Below are positions 54,280 to 63,982 of a stretch of DNA of 64,000 nt, piece after piece (the first letter of the stretch is position 1; the number at the start of each line of letters is the position of its first letter). This DNA comes from Rhynchopus euleeides (lineage: Eukaryota; Euglenozoa; Diplonemea; Diplonemida; Diplonemidae): contig OY723267.1 of assembly GCA_963210315.1 (NCBI GenBank), positions 868,001 through 932,000 on the forward strand. The letters are read 5' to 3'. The notes beneath the pieces are model-generated. The model searched no databases. It was not told where the DNA came from and worked only from the letters and a program-made list of their open reading frames with translations. The translations under genes and the position numbers were made by a program.

Positions 54280-54780
54280 GGATTTGGTGCCCCTCGGGCA
54301 AGATTGTGTATCTCTCGGTCGGGAGAGCGGGTGCCCCTCGGGCAAAATTTTTGTCTCGGTCAGGAGAACAGGTGCCCCTCGGGCGAGATGCTGCGTCTCT
54401 CGGTCGGGAGAGTGGGTGCCCCTCGGGCATAGTTTTGTCTCGGTCAGGATAACGGGTGCCCCTCGGGCAAAACTGCGTGTCTCTCGGTCGGGAGAGTGAG
54501 TGCCCCTCGGGCAGAATATTGTCTCGGTCAGGAGAACAGGTGCCCCTCGGGCGAGATGCTGCGTCTCTCGGTCGGGAGAGTGGGTGCCCCTCGGGCATAG
54601 TTTTGTCTCGGTCAGGATAACGGGTGCCCCTCGGGCAAAACTGCGTGTCTCTCGGTCGGGAGAGTGAGTGCCCCTCGGGCAGAATATTGTCTCGGTCAGG
54701 AAACCAGGTGCCCCTCGGGCAAGACTGCGTGTCTCTCGGTCAGGAGAGTGGGTGCCCCTCGGGCAGGGTAGAATGCTGCG
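54280..54780. repeat. second minisatellite array related to the first
   Basis: Units alternate GTGTCTCTCGGTCGGGAGAG and TTGTCTCGGTCAGGA..., each followed by GTGCCCCTCGGGCA. The composite period is about 115-120 bp, with two near-identical blocks (54330-54500 and 54510-54690). Confidence 0.8.
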
Positions 54781-54912
54781 TCTCTCAGACGGTCAGATCG
54801 TGTGTCCCTCAGTCAGGAGAGGAGGTCTCGGTCGCTAAAAACGCGCCCCCTCGGGCAGAGTGGTTGTGTCATCGCTGTTGTGTCACACCAATTGCCTCTC
54901 GGGCGGTGTGTC

Positions 54913-55163
54913 TTTTTTGATTTGACAACTCCGGTTTGGTGTACCTCGATGAGCTTACCTTACCTTGTCGTCGGACACAACATATCATCGTTGTCCCAAA
55001 CCCCGTAACCCACGTGAAGTGGATCATCTGAAGTGCAGAATGAGGTGGAGCAGGTGGAGCACGAAACATAAGTAAACCATAGCAAGAGAGGCCAGCAGCA
55101 GTCCCGAGTCCATCGCGTTCCTCGTAGCATTTCCCGTACCACACAGGTGTGTTATGTGCAAAA
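54913..55163 (-). repeat. 251-bp interspersed repeat, copy 2
   Basis: Near-identical partner of 50583-50833, inserted directly after the second minisatellite array. The same A-rich end on the minus strand is present. Confidence 0.6.
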
Positions 55164-55224
55164 AAATTTGGGCACCCAGATTTCAAAAATTTTCAAACTA
55201 TTTTCTGGACCAAAAATCAAACTA

Positions 55225-55435
55225 TTGAGGTCCTTGCCGGACATGTCCGGGGGGGGGGGGTCAAAATTGGATTTCCCGAATTTCCGGGTCCGGACATGTC
55301 CGCCCGGACATCCGGACACCAGAAAATGTCCGCCCGGACATGTCCGCCCTGTCCGGGGCGGACATTTCTGGATGTCCGGATGTCCGGGCGGACATGTCCG
55401 GGCGGGAAATTCGGGAAATGTCCGGGGGGCAGTGT
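55225..55435. repeat. GGACATGTCC palindrome cluster
   Basis: At least eight GGACATGTCCG or TGTCCGG motifs form overlapping inverted repeats, centred near 55340-55350, so the block folds on itself. Related sequence recurs at about 60680-60750. Confidence 0.7.
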
Positions 55436-55469
55436 AGGTATAATACAGGTCCCCAAAATCTGCATCCTG

Positions 55470-55575
55470 TTTAATACAGTTTAATACAGTTTAATACAGT
55501 TTAATACAGTTTAATACAGTTTAATACAGTTTAATACAGGTTTAATACAGTTTAAGACAGTTTAATACAGGTTTT
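55470..55575. repeat. 10-bp tandem repeat (TTAATACAGT)n
   Basis: About ten units, the first eight perfectly periodic; a short related array is at 56453-56500 in the same orientation. The two arrays bracket the BED-finger fragment and a GC-hairpin repeat. Confidence 0.9.
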
Positions 55576-55639
55576 GTACACTATAGTACCCTTGTGTGCA
55601 GGTCATGGGGGCAGAGGGGGTGTCGCTTCTTTGGAGAGG

Positions 55640-55981
55640 GGGCCCGGCCTGGAAGTAGGGGTTCTCTACAACACGGCTGAAGATGAACCGACACCAGGCG
55701 ATGTCGATCATTGCCCTCTCGCTGGCTGAGGGCAGGGGAACACCGAGCGCCATCCGCTTCGCCGGTCCTGGGCCGTCAGTCCCCGGGGCCTTCCTCTTCG
55801 GGGTGGTGGTGGGGGCGTCCGTGGCCTTCTGCTTCACGGCCTCGGGGGCCTTCTCGCAGCCCCGCAGGTGGCTCTTGAGCCGCGATGCGGACTTCCCCGA
55901 GGCGCGCAAGCCACAGTGCTTGCACTTCGTCGCCTCGGTGAACTCACCGTGGCTCCAGCAGGCAGGACGTCCCCCCGACAT
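55640..55981 (-). pseudogene. hAT transposase N-terminal fragment (BED zinc finger)
   Basis: The frame starts at the ATG at 55981: MSGGRPACWSHGEF. It shows a BED-type finger (W...F, CKHC, then SRLKSHLRGCEKAP), a basic linker with KRKAPG, and MIDIAWCRFIFSRVVENPYF. That last segment matches the conserved start of hAT transposase cores ('FF...PF.VVENPYF'). Nothing downstream resembles a transposase; the frame runs into the TTAATACAGT array and stops at 55562. It is a truncated 5' fragment, from a different hAT subfamily than the intact 40-43 kb transposase. Confidence 0.7.
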
Positions 55982-56085
55982 TTTTCCCAGGTGCAAATTT
56001 CTCGGGCGCGCTTCGCGCGCCCGAGACTACGCGGAGATGGCCACTCGCATACGCTCAAGGACTTGCGAGACAGGCACACGCTACA

Positions 56086-56137
56086 GGGGGGGTCTGGGGG
56101 GCGGAGCCCCCCAGCCGCCGGAGGCCACGGTAGTGAG
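56086..56137 (+). repeat. GC-hairpin repeat outside the MITE
   Basis: A perfect CTGGGGGGC-GGA-GCCCCCCAG hairpin with tail, preceded by CACGCTACAGGGG as in the MITE copies. Confidence 0.75.
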
Positions 56138-56531
56138 CATCTGTTCCTTGCACGTGTCAACGACTTGCTGCACGAACTTGACAGACAGCTCTTAGACTCA
56201 AGGCGGCTCTGCACCGGGGCTGAACATGCTCCCCAGCCAGGAGACCCCATTCCTACTGGTCCCCAGGGAAATCTCCCCCCGCCCCCGCTAAAAGTGACCC
56301 CCCAGGGGGCCCAAACTGCGGGGGGGGTCTTTGACCCCCCCCCGACCCCCCTTAGATTAGGCCCTGTGATGGATAATCCTCCTGTGTGGGGGTCTGTGTG
56401 GTGCCGTACCTGCAGTGACAAACGTACCTTGTACTAAACTCAAAAAGCGCCGAGTTTAATACAGTTTAATACAAACGTGTTTAATACAGTTTAATACAGG
56501 GCCTGCCTACACTGCCGGGGGGGGGGGGGGG

Positions 56532-59500
56532 TAGGGGGGGCTAAAACCGGGAGTAAACCCAAATTTTCAACTTCGCCGCAGAGAGGCCCCCAAGGGCACC
56601 AAAAGGCCAGAAACACCCCATATCACCCCGGAAATTCGGTATCTCCCCGAAATAGGCCCAAATTCCGCCCGGAAAGCTCATTTTTTGCGTCTCCAATTTT
56701 TTGGCACAGATGTGGTACCAGTGCTGTGCCAGTTTACAGCGGCTGCTTGTAACATACAGCGAAACCTGTGGTCGAAGCAACCGAATGGTTCATCGGTCAA
56801 GCTCTACTTCATGCCGTGGATCGATGTAACATCACCATGTACCGAGGGGCGACAAGCAGCACCACGGGGTGGGGGCAGAGGCCAAAGTGCACTCGTGGTT
56901 GCACTGAGAAGGTTGGTATCCCTTCTGGATTGAGGTTCCAGAGATGGTGGGCACGCACTATGGGCGGAAGCAGGACGCTGCTCGGAGTGTTGGTCCATTC
57001 CGACGCCATTCAGAGGAGGCAATAACTCAGCGACCTCGATATCCCCCAAGTGAGCACTTGATGCCCTGCTCACTTCGAGAGTATCAAATAGCAGCCCTTG
57101 CCATTCTAATGGGGCGGAATGCCTACGCCCTCAAATAATTGAAGGCAAATGACAAGGAACCTGCTGGCGAGCTGAGCGCCACTCGAATCGAGAACGTTTT
57201 CCTTCTCGAGGATAAGCTCGTCTCCCTCCTCCGGGAGATGCACCGGAGTGACTGGCGCAGTTCATGTCGTGCCAGCCAGCATTGGGGTACGTGAAAAAGG
57301 TACGGTGGCACGCCAAGCACGAGAAACACTCCTTGCCAATCTTAAAACATGAATCTGCCCCGTTAACGGCTACCGGGTATTACCGGGTCGAAAAACGGGT
57401 ATTACCGGGTCCGGTAATACCCGTTTGCCCGGTAATACCCGGTTATAGCCCGGTAGCGCTACCGGGGATTTTCCATGGGAATTTCCCTTTGTTTTTGGGT
57501 TGATTCCCTTCCCCTTAGCAGTGTGTTGTGGTCGACATTGGATTCTATGGCGCATGGGGTGATCGAAAGCCGGGTTCCGCAGTTCACGTCTGGTTTGTGT
57601 GGCTCACTGCAGACTTTTCGAGTTTCGCAGCAATGCTGACTACTGCACGGTGCCCACACACCACCTGAGCCCTTCCAGAGCCGGCGGTGTCGTCAGATCA
57701 GGCAGTCGATCACACGCGTAATGAGACAGGCGTGATCATAGGACCACCTTCCTCTCCCAAAGTCTGCGAGCCCCATTCCATTGGGGGGCAGTGACTGCCT
57801 GGGCCAACAGGGTCTTGGGGCAGGCACATTCTGAACCAATGAAGGTTCCATCACAGAGAGGGCACTGTTCCCGTAGCTTCCATCATTTAAGGACCTTGGC
57901 TCAGAAATGCAGAAACGGTGCGTCACCAAATGGTTGCAAAGTGGCACAGAGCGAAGGGCTCCTCGTTTTCAATGATCGATCCTTCGTTCAGGGAAGCCAT
58001 CTTCTCTTACCCCAGGCTCGAGTGGTCACGCCAGCTCCGTTATTCGGTCACATCGCTCTGCTGGCTGGGTGCTTGTCGCAACACATACCTGCGAGCAGCC
58101 AACGAGCATTATGGTACCGAGAGATGCTTCTTGGCGTGGCCGGGCTTGTGGTTCCTACCACAACAGGTCACAGTACGGTGAGCGGACTTGCTATATTTGC
58201 TGGGGTGGCTTCAACACGGGCTCGCCACTGGACTGCCCTCGGGCCAAGGTGGATAATCGCACCTGCCTTCGGGACGCTGAGTATCCGCCCCGTGTATGAT
58301 GAGCGGAAGCTAACCAGCCTGCAGTCGACCCACGTGGTGGCCTGACGACTCCCAGACAACGGCTGGTTTGGGCAGGTGGACGGGAAGAGCTGGTTCTGGA
58401 GTTGTGGTGTCGACACGTTTCCATTTTGAGAAATTCTCTGTGATACGCTCCACAACAAGACGCCCATTCCCATGTGAAGCCTCTCTGGCGACACCCTTGA
58501 CAAGAGCACCTGGCACTCTGTACAGGACCTGCAGCTAAGATCCGGGCTGGTGCGGCAAGGTATTTGAGCGACCCCTTACGATATGATGCAATCCAGAGAA
58601 GTCCCAGCAAAACGTGGATTCGACCAGGCCCTCAATATGCACGAGTTGCGCCTGCTTCTTGTCATCTTGCCTGGCTACTGGTCCCTCTGATAAATCATCA
58701 GCTTGGTTCGAGTCGGGACAAGTCATGATGCATGCTTCAAAGAACTTAGCCTCGTGGACGGCCTGTTGTGTGACGACACGCTCTGCCTCCGTGGAAGCGG
58801 ACGAGGCCATGAAGTGCATTGAAGAGGGAGGGAGAGGAGGCAACACACGGAGGACACAGGCACAGACAGGGGGGTGTGTGTCCCTCATAGATCTTGGTTG
58901 AACGAACAGGTGTTGGAATCAGGGCCTGGGCTCATTATCTCGACCTTTGTTTGTGTAATCATCGGGGCACGCCACGCCAACACAGCCCCCCACCGCCATG
59001 CCGCAAAGCCTGCCTCATAGATCTTGGTTGTACTGAACGTGGGTGTTCCCCAGCCGTTCCCACTCCCAGTGTTCCCAGGGCCGCCCCTGTGAGGGGTGGG
59101 CCAGGAGGGGCTGCAGAGGCTGGCCTTCAGAATAACGCAGGGGGGTCACCTAACACCTGACATTCCCCCCGCGCACCTTCCCTTGGACTGCCAGACGGAA
59201 GATCACCAGAACCCTGCAGTTGATTCACTGCGACACCCCACGAACCATCCCTGTACCAAGGAAATTCCCACGGAAAATCCCCGGTAATACGAAAACGGGT
59301 ATTACCGGACCCGGTAATACCCCCGATTTTACCCGGTAATACCCGTTTTTGACCCGGTAATACCCGGTAATGGAGGCCGATTACCGGGTTTCCGGTAATA
59401 CCCGGTAATACCGGTTACCCGTTAACGGGGCAGATTCATGTTAAAAACTGTAAAGGGGGCAGAACACTATCGAAGTGGCTCAAGCGTGACTATATTGATG

Positions 59501-59780
59501 CAATGGTGACACATGACGTCAAGCCGCAGTGCCTGCAGAAAGCAGTGCCCAGCGGCTGTTTTTCTCGGCCATTCAGGGTACCGCATCTGGTACCACATCT
59601 GTGCCAACTGAAAAAAATTGCGTTTCTGGGCCTCTCTGGGCCACACAGGTCACCAAAACCCCCCAGAAACACGTTTCTGGACTGGTTTGGGTCGGTTTGT
59701 AGCATTGGTTTCATGTTTAGAGGTGCTCCCTGGAAAAGTGGGGTTTACTCCCGTTTTTTGGGTTGAATTAGCCCCCCCTA
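56532..59780. mobile_element. 3.25-kb element with long imperfect inverted ends
   Basis: TAGGGGGGGCTAA...CGGGAGTAAACCC on the left (56532-56560) is mirrored by 59741-59780. Matching continues inward, e.g. GGCACAGATGTGGTACCAG (56701-56719) against its complement near 59593-59611, so the inverted ends are about 190 bp. The interior contains another inverted-repeat element (57347-59441). No transposase could be read. The superfamily is unassigned. Confidence 0.55.
57347..59441. mobile_element. nested element with TACCGGG-rich terminal inverted repeats
   Basis: The outermost 23 bp (ACATGAATCTGCCCCGTTAACGG) are perfectly inverted at 59419-59441. They are followed on both sides by about 110 bp of ACCCGGTAATACC units in both orientations, then GGGGATTTTCC / GGAAAATCCCC. 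About 1.8 kb of unique interior has open frames but no recognised domain. The possible TAAA flanking duplication is weak. Confidence 0.65.
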
Positions 59781-60665
59781 GGGGCATAGCTTCCGATAAG
59801 AATCCGACCCCCAGACCCCTCCGACCCCCGACCCCCGACCCCCCCTTAGCAAAACTACCCCCCCTCCCAAAAAATCTCAGGGGTTTCCCGAGGAAACGCG
59901 GTTCCCCCCTCTCCTGCGTTGCTTGGGCTCCGTGCGGATCGTAGTGGGGTCACTTTGTTGGTGTAGGTGCCACAGAACACCTCTGAAATGCGGATGTGGT
60001 TCCTTGAGAAAAGGGGGGTCGGAACCTCGGGGGTCGGAATCCGACCCCCGACCCCCCGACCCCCCATTTTTCGGGGGTCGGAGGGGGTCGGGGCTATATC
60101 CCGACCCCCCATTCTTGCGGGGGTCAGTATCCGGAAGATGGGGGGTCTGAAACTGTGGTCAAACTCGGGTCGAAATTTTCGCGTTTTTTCTCGGGGGTCG
60201 TAGATGGGGGTCGGAAACTAGGGGTTGGAATATGGGGTGGTCCCCCCTCCCGACCCCCCACACGGGGTTTTCAAAACCCCGTTCTTTGGACTATTTGGAG
60301 TTTGTGCGGATCGTAGTGGGGTCATTTCGTGGGTCTTGGGACCAAGCTTCAACGACGAAACATGGGTCTGGTCCAGGTACTGTCATGGGAGGACGTGACC
60401 GGGAGGCACACAGGCCACCCCCACCACCCACCCAGCGGGACCCTCCCGACCCCCTCCTCGGGTTTTTCAAAAACCCGTTCTTTTGAATATTTGGAGTTTG
60501 TGCGGATCGCAGTGGGGTCATTTTTGACATGGGGTGCCTATTCACACCCCTTATTGGTGGTCCCCATCCAGGCCACATTCCTTAGGAAATAGTAAGGCGA
60601 CCCCCTCCGACCCCCCCTCCCGACCCCCGACCCCTGCGACCCCCGCTTATCGGAAGCTATGCCTA
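59779..60665. mobile_element. GC-rich inverted-repeat element
   Basis: CCTAGGGGCATAGCTTCCGATAAG-type left end (to 59800) and CTTATCGGAAGCTATGCCTA right end (60646-60665) are inverted with a 2-bp gap. The interior is made of CCCCGACC runs and three copies of a segment containing GTGCGGATCGTAGTGGGGTCA (about 59933, 60303, 60498). It abuts the 56532-59780 element. Confidence 0.55.
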
Positions 60666-60669
60666 GGGG

Positions 60670-62692
60670 GGGGGGGGGGTCAAAATTGGACCCGGACATC
60701 CGGACACCCGGATTTCCGGGTCCGGGCATGTCCGCCCTGTCCGCCCTGAAATCGCCTAAGGGGCCGGGGGAAATCCAGGAAATTCGGGAAATCCAGGAAT
60801 ATGAAGAATCCTCCTTAGTATTCTAATATCCGTGCAGCATTGGGAGGGGTCTGAGCAGAAACCGTGCGATTCGACACATCCCCCCCCATTTTTGATAGAA
60901 AAGCGCATGAGACGGTCGAAGTTTACTGAGTAGAAAAGACACATTTTAGGATCAACTGAACCTTATAATCTTATATCAACCAAAATCTGAAAAACCGTAT
61001 ACTTTAGTCGTTTACTTGGGCAGCAGCAATTTGTACATTTTTTTGACAATTTTGAGTTGTGACCCCACCGTGAATTCCGCGGTATACCTAGCAGTCAATT
61101 CCGCCCTGTTTCGAGTTCCGGAAATGCAGTCTGTTGGGTTCAAATTGGGATGCGGATGCGCATCCCAATTTGACTGGTGAGGTTGGCCGGGGAAAAAAAT
61201 TCAAAAAATCTCGGAAAGCTATGGTAGCAACGGAATCAAATGCGGCCAGAATCGGGGGAAAAGGTGTAGTGGAAGACAATTTACTCCCAGATGCAGTTCT
61301 CACCCCTCTTGGTAGGCTTTTGTACAGTGCTTTTTTTGCTTCTTATTGCCTGCGAATCCACCACCTTCCATGCACAGGAAAACTTATCTGAATCATGTGA
61401 AACACAAACATGGCCTGCTTCAAATGCAAGAGTTCATGGAATGTCACCAACATCACCCTGCTTCCCCGGGCAGTGCAGAATGGCCTGAAGGCCCCCCACC
61501 CAGTGGTCTCGCTGGGGGTCGGGCAAACCAAAAAAGAGGTAGGGCACAGGGTGGGCCGAGCTCGCTCCGCAGGGGAAAAAGTGCAGCCCAACCCCACTCC
61601 GATTTCCCGCAGTATGATGCAAACAGGGCCACAGAACGTTTTCCCCCCAATTCGAAAGGCATCGGATGCTGCCGCCTTAGATCGTCCTGCTGGACCAAAA
61701 ATCAGTAGTCAGGGGGTCTTGGGTTGCCATTGAGCACTTGCAAAACTGCAATCCCGAGTAACTTTGCCAGCGCGCCGTGTTCAGGAACGGCAGCAAAGCT
61801 AACAGGCTACAGGGGGGTCTGGGGGGCGGAGCCCCCCAGCCGCCGGAGGCCACGGTAGTGAACATCCTAAAATCCCTCGAAGGCTAATCCCCACACCGGT
61901 TGGTGCTGTTGCACATTCCAGGCGGGGATGATCCTTCGCTTGACCTGATGAGTGCCTGACGGTGCGCTTCGATGAGCACCACCAAGCCCCCAGCACCTGG
62001 TACACCTGCTCATGATGGCGTTGGGTTTTCATACGCTGCGCGTGAAAACTCGGCTACAAGGCCGAACCCAAAAGCCCCAAAATCTGACCCATCCGCAAAA
62101 TTCGACGGGGAAAATATTGAGGTAGGGCCAAGGTAGGGCCGAGGTAGGGCCATGCCACCCCTGGCGGCCCACCCTCCCCAAAAATTACAGAAAAAGGGAG
62201 GTGGGGCCGCGGCCCCCCCTGCCAGCCCTGGCACGAGATCACTGCCCCCACCTCTCCCCTGACTTTCTCAATTGCTCCAGGATTTCGGCTATTTTTGTGT
62301 ACTTTGGGACCCCGTGTAGGAGGCCTTATACACCGCAAAAGTCACCGATTTTTTTTTCCTGGGAAGGTTCTCACTAAAACTACACAGGAATCACATTTTT
62401 GGGCCGGAAAAATTTTGTTTCCGGCCCGGACGCCTCCCTGAGACGGACCCATTTTTGGGTCGATTTTTGGGGGGATTTTCCTTAGGAAAGTTGGTAATAG
62501 TGGTTGGGCAGCAGTAAATTGGACTCTACTCCACTAAATTCACCGATTTTTTTTATGGTGTAATCTACGGAGCTCAACTCTCAAATTCCGTCAAAAACCG
62601 GGTCTTTTTGTGGCGATCCGCGGGGGTGAAATTCCGAAGAAAATATCGGCAAAAACAGTTTTTCCGAATTTCTCCACCCAAAAAAAAATATT
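60670..62692. other. no gene seen
   Basis: Contains a GGACAT/TCCGG cluster near 60690, a free GC-hairpin repeat, a triple 'ggtagggcc' repeat near 62122, and T-rich DNA. No coding frame was recognised. Confidence 0.4.
61806..61864 (+). repeat. GC-hairpin repeat outside the MITE
   Basis: A perfect hairpin copy with GGCTACAGGGG upstream and GTAGTGAACATC downstream. Confidence 0.75.
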
Positions 62693-62697
62693 TTTTT

Positions 62698-63982
62698 TGG
62701 TGCCCCTGATTTACCCCCTTTTCACTACGCACAAACTACGCAATCTGGGGGGGGGGTCTCGCTTTTTGGTCCCCCCCCAGTTTTTTTTGGTCCCCCTTTC
62801 TGTGTGGCTACTGAGACAGGACTGGAGGCACTGCGCTGACCGAGAAAAAAAATATTGCCAGAACTCACTATGTACCGTCCGAAAGAACAGGGGAAACACC
62901 TGGGCAAGGTTGCCCCATGCCCAGAAACACCTGGGAAGGAAGTGAGCTCCAGGAGCCGCGTAGTACCCCCTACACACTTCTACGAAACAACAGCTGCAGA
63001 GATGGTCCGGATGCCCCGAAAAAAAACCTACACACACACTCCATCATCCACACTGCACCTAGGAACAACAATGACGAGTGTCGACACGTTCGACACCGTG
63101 TGGAAGGCGTTTGAGACACGCCTTCCTCCCAAACAGGGTCGCAAAAAATCCGAGAGTGAGCGGGACTACAAGAGGCGCGTCCGAGCGATCTGGAGAGCGC
63201 ACTCCTTTCTCTGTGGCAAGGACGCAGTCGTGGTTGGGTCGGTGCAGTTCGAACACGGGGAGAACACCTTGGAGATTGCAAGTGATGATACGCTCACAGC
63301 CTTCAGGGCGATGCAAGGTGCCACCCTGAAGGTGGCCCTCGACATTAAGGCGAGCGTCGACCGAGGGGTCGACGAAAAGCTGAAGAAGGCGCTGCTGGCA
63401 CGGGACCCCGCGGGGTATACGGAGGTCACCGCCACACAGGCAACCTCCGCTGACAACGTCCAGGAGACGTTATCAGAGGGGATCACAACGGCACTAGAGA
63501 TCTGTGTCACGGGATCCAGGCGCCCACTCTCCCTCGACGGTCTGGGGATTGTTGTTGGGCATGGTGTCGTTACCTGCAGCTGCAAGAAAAAGATTCCGAG
63601 CCACGTCGGAAAATTGAGCAGTACCGATGCATTTCTACGCCACGCAACGAGCTGCAAGACACTGAAGAAGAAGCTGGATCATCCCGACGAGCTGAAGCAG
63701 GCACCGCGCCAAAGGGCACCCCGAAAGACAGCTGCAAAGCCGGCGTCGAAACCCGCACCGAAGGCTGCCAGCGCTGCAGCACCTGAAGAACCTGAAGAAC
63801 CTGCAGCACCTGAAGCGCCTGCACCCGCACTGACCCCGGAACAGCAAGAACTCCTTGAGTTTGGGAACCCGGCAAAGAGACAGAGAACTGGCTGAGGCCG
63901 GAAAAGGGGACCAAAAAATGAGACCCCCCCCCCCCTTTTCACTACGCACAAACTACGCAATATGGGGTCGTCAGGGGCACCA
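62698..63982 (+). mobile_element. orphan-ORF TIR element, intact copy
   Basis: 1285 bp starting TGGTGCCCCTGA and ending TCAGGGGCACCA. It is flanked by TTTTT on both sides (62693-62697, 63983-63987), consistent with a 5-bp duplication but low-complexity. A 30-bp block (containing CACTACGCACAAACTACGC) occurs at 62715-62744 and 63932-63961 in the same orientation, although the blocks outside it (the 12-bp TIR) and inside it (GGGTCTC...TTTTTGGTCCCC) are inverted. TG...CA ends with 5-bp duplications are used by integrase-type (DDE) enzymes and Ginger-type transposons. No such enzyme is encoded, so the superfamily is open. Confidence 0.85.
62870..63895 (+). CDS. orphan protein of the TIR element
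   Basis: 341 residues from the first ATG; a start at 63071 (context AACAACAATGACG) would give 274. I do not recognise the family. Order: basic N-terminus (KKSESERDYKRRVRAIWRAH), a central soluble part repeated in the decayed copy (ATLKVALDIKASVDRGVDEK; VTATQATSADNVQETLSEG; LEICVTGSRRPLSLDGLGIV), then a putative zinc-binding patch (VVTCSCKKK...FLRHATSCKTLKKKL: Cys-x-Cys, His-x4-Cys). After a basic Pro/Ala linker comes an AAPEEPEEPAAPEAP tail and LTPEQQELLEFGNPAKRQRTG, whose KRQR may be a nuclear signal. The Cys-x-Cys/His-x4-Cys cluster and basic surroundings suggest DNA binding, possibly to the element ends; that is inference. No DDE, HUH, tyrosine-recombinase or helicase motif is seen. Confidence 0.75.
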   Translation: MYRPKEQGKHLGKVAPCPETPGKEVSSRSRVVPPTHFYETTAAEMVRMPRKKTYTHTPSSTLHLGTTMTSVDTFDTVWKAFETRLPPKQGRKKSESERDYKRRVRAIWRAHSFLCGKDAVVVGSVQFEHGENTLEIASDDTLTAFRAMQGATLKVALDIKASVDRGVDEKLKKALLARDPAGYTEVTATQATSADNVQETLSEGITTALEICVTGSRRPLSLDGLGIVVGHGVVTCSCKKKIPSHVGKLSSTDAFLRHATSCKTLKKKLDHPDELKQAPRQRAPRKTAAKPASKPAPKAASAAAPEEPEEPAAPEAPAPALTPEQQELLEFGNPAKRQRTG

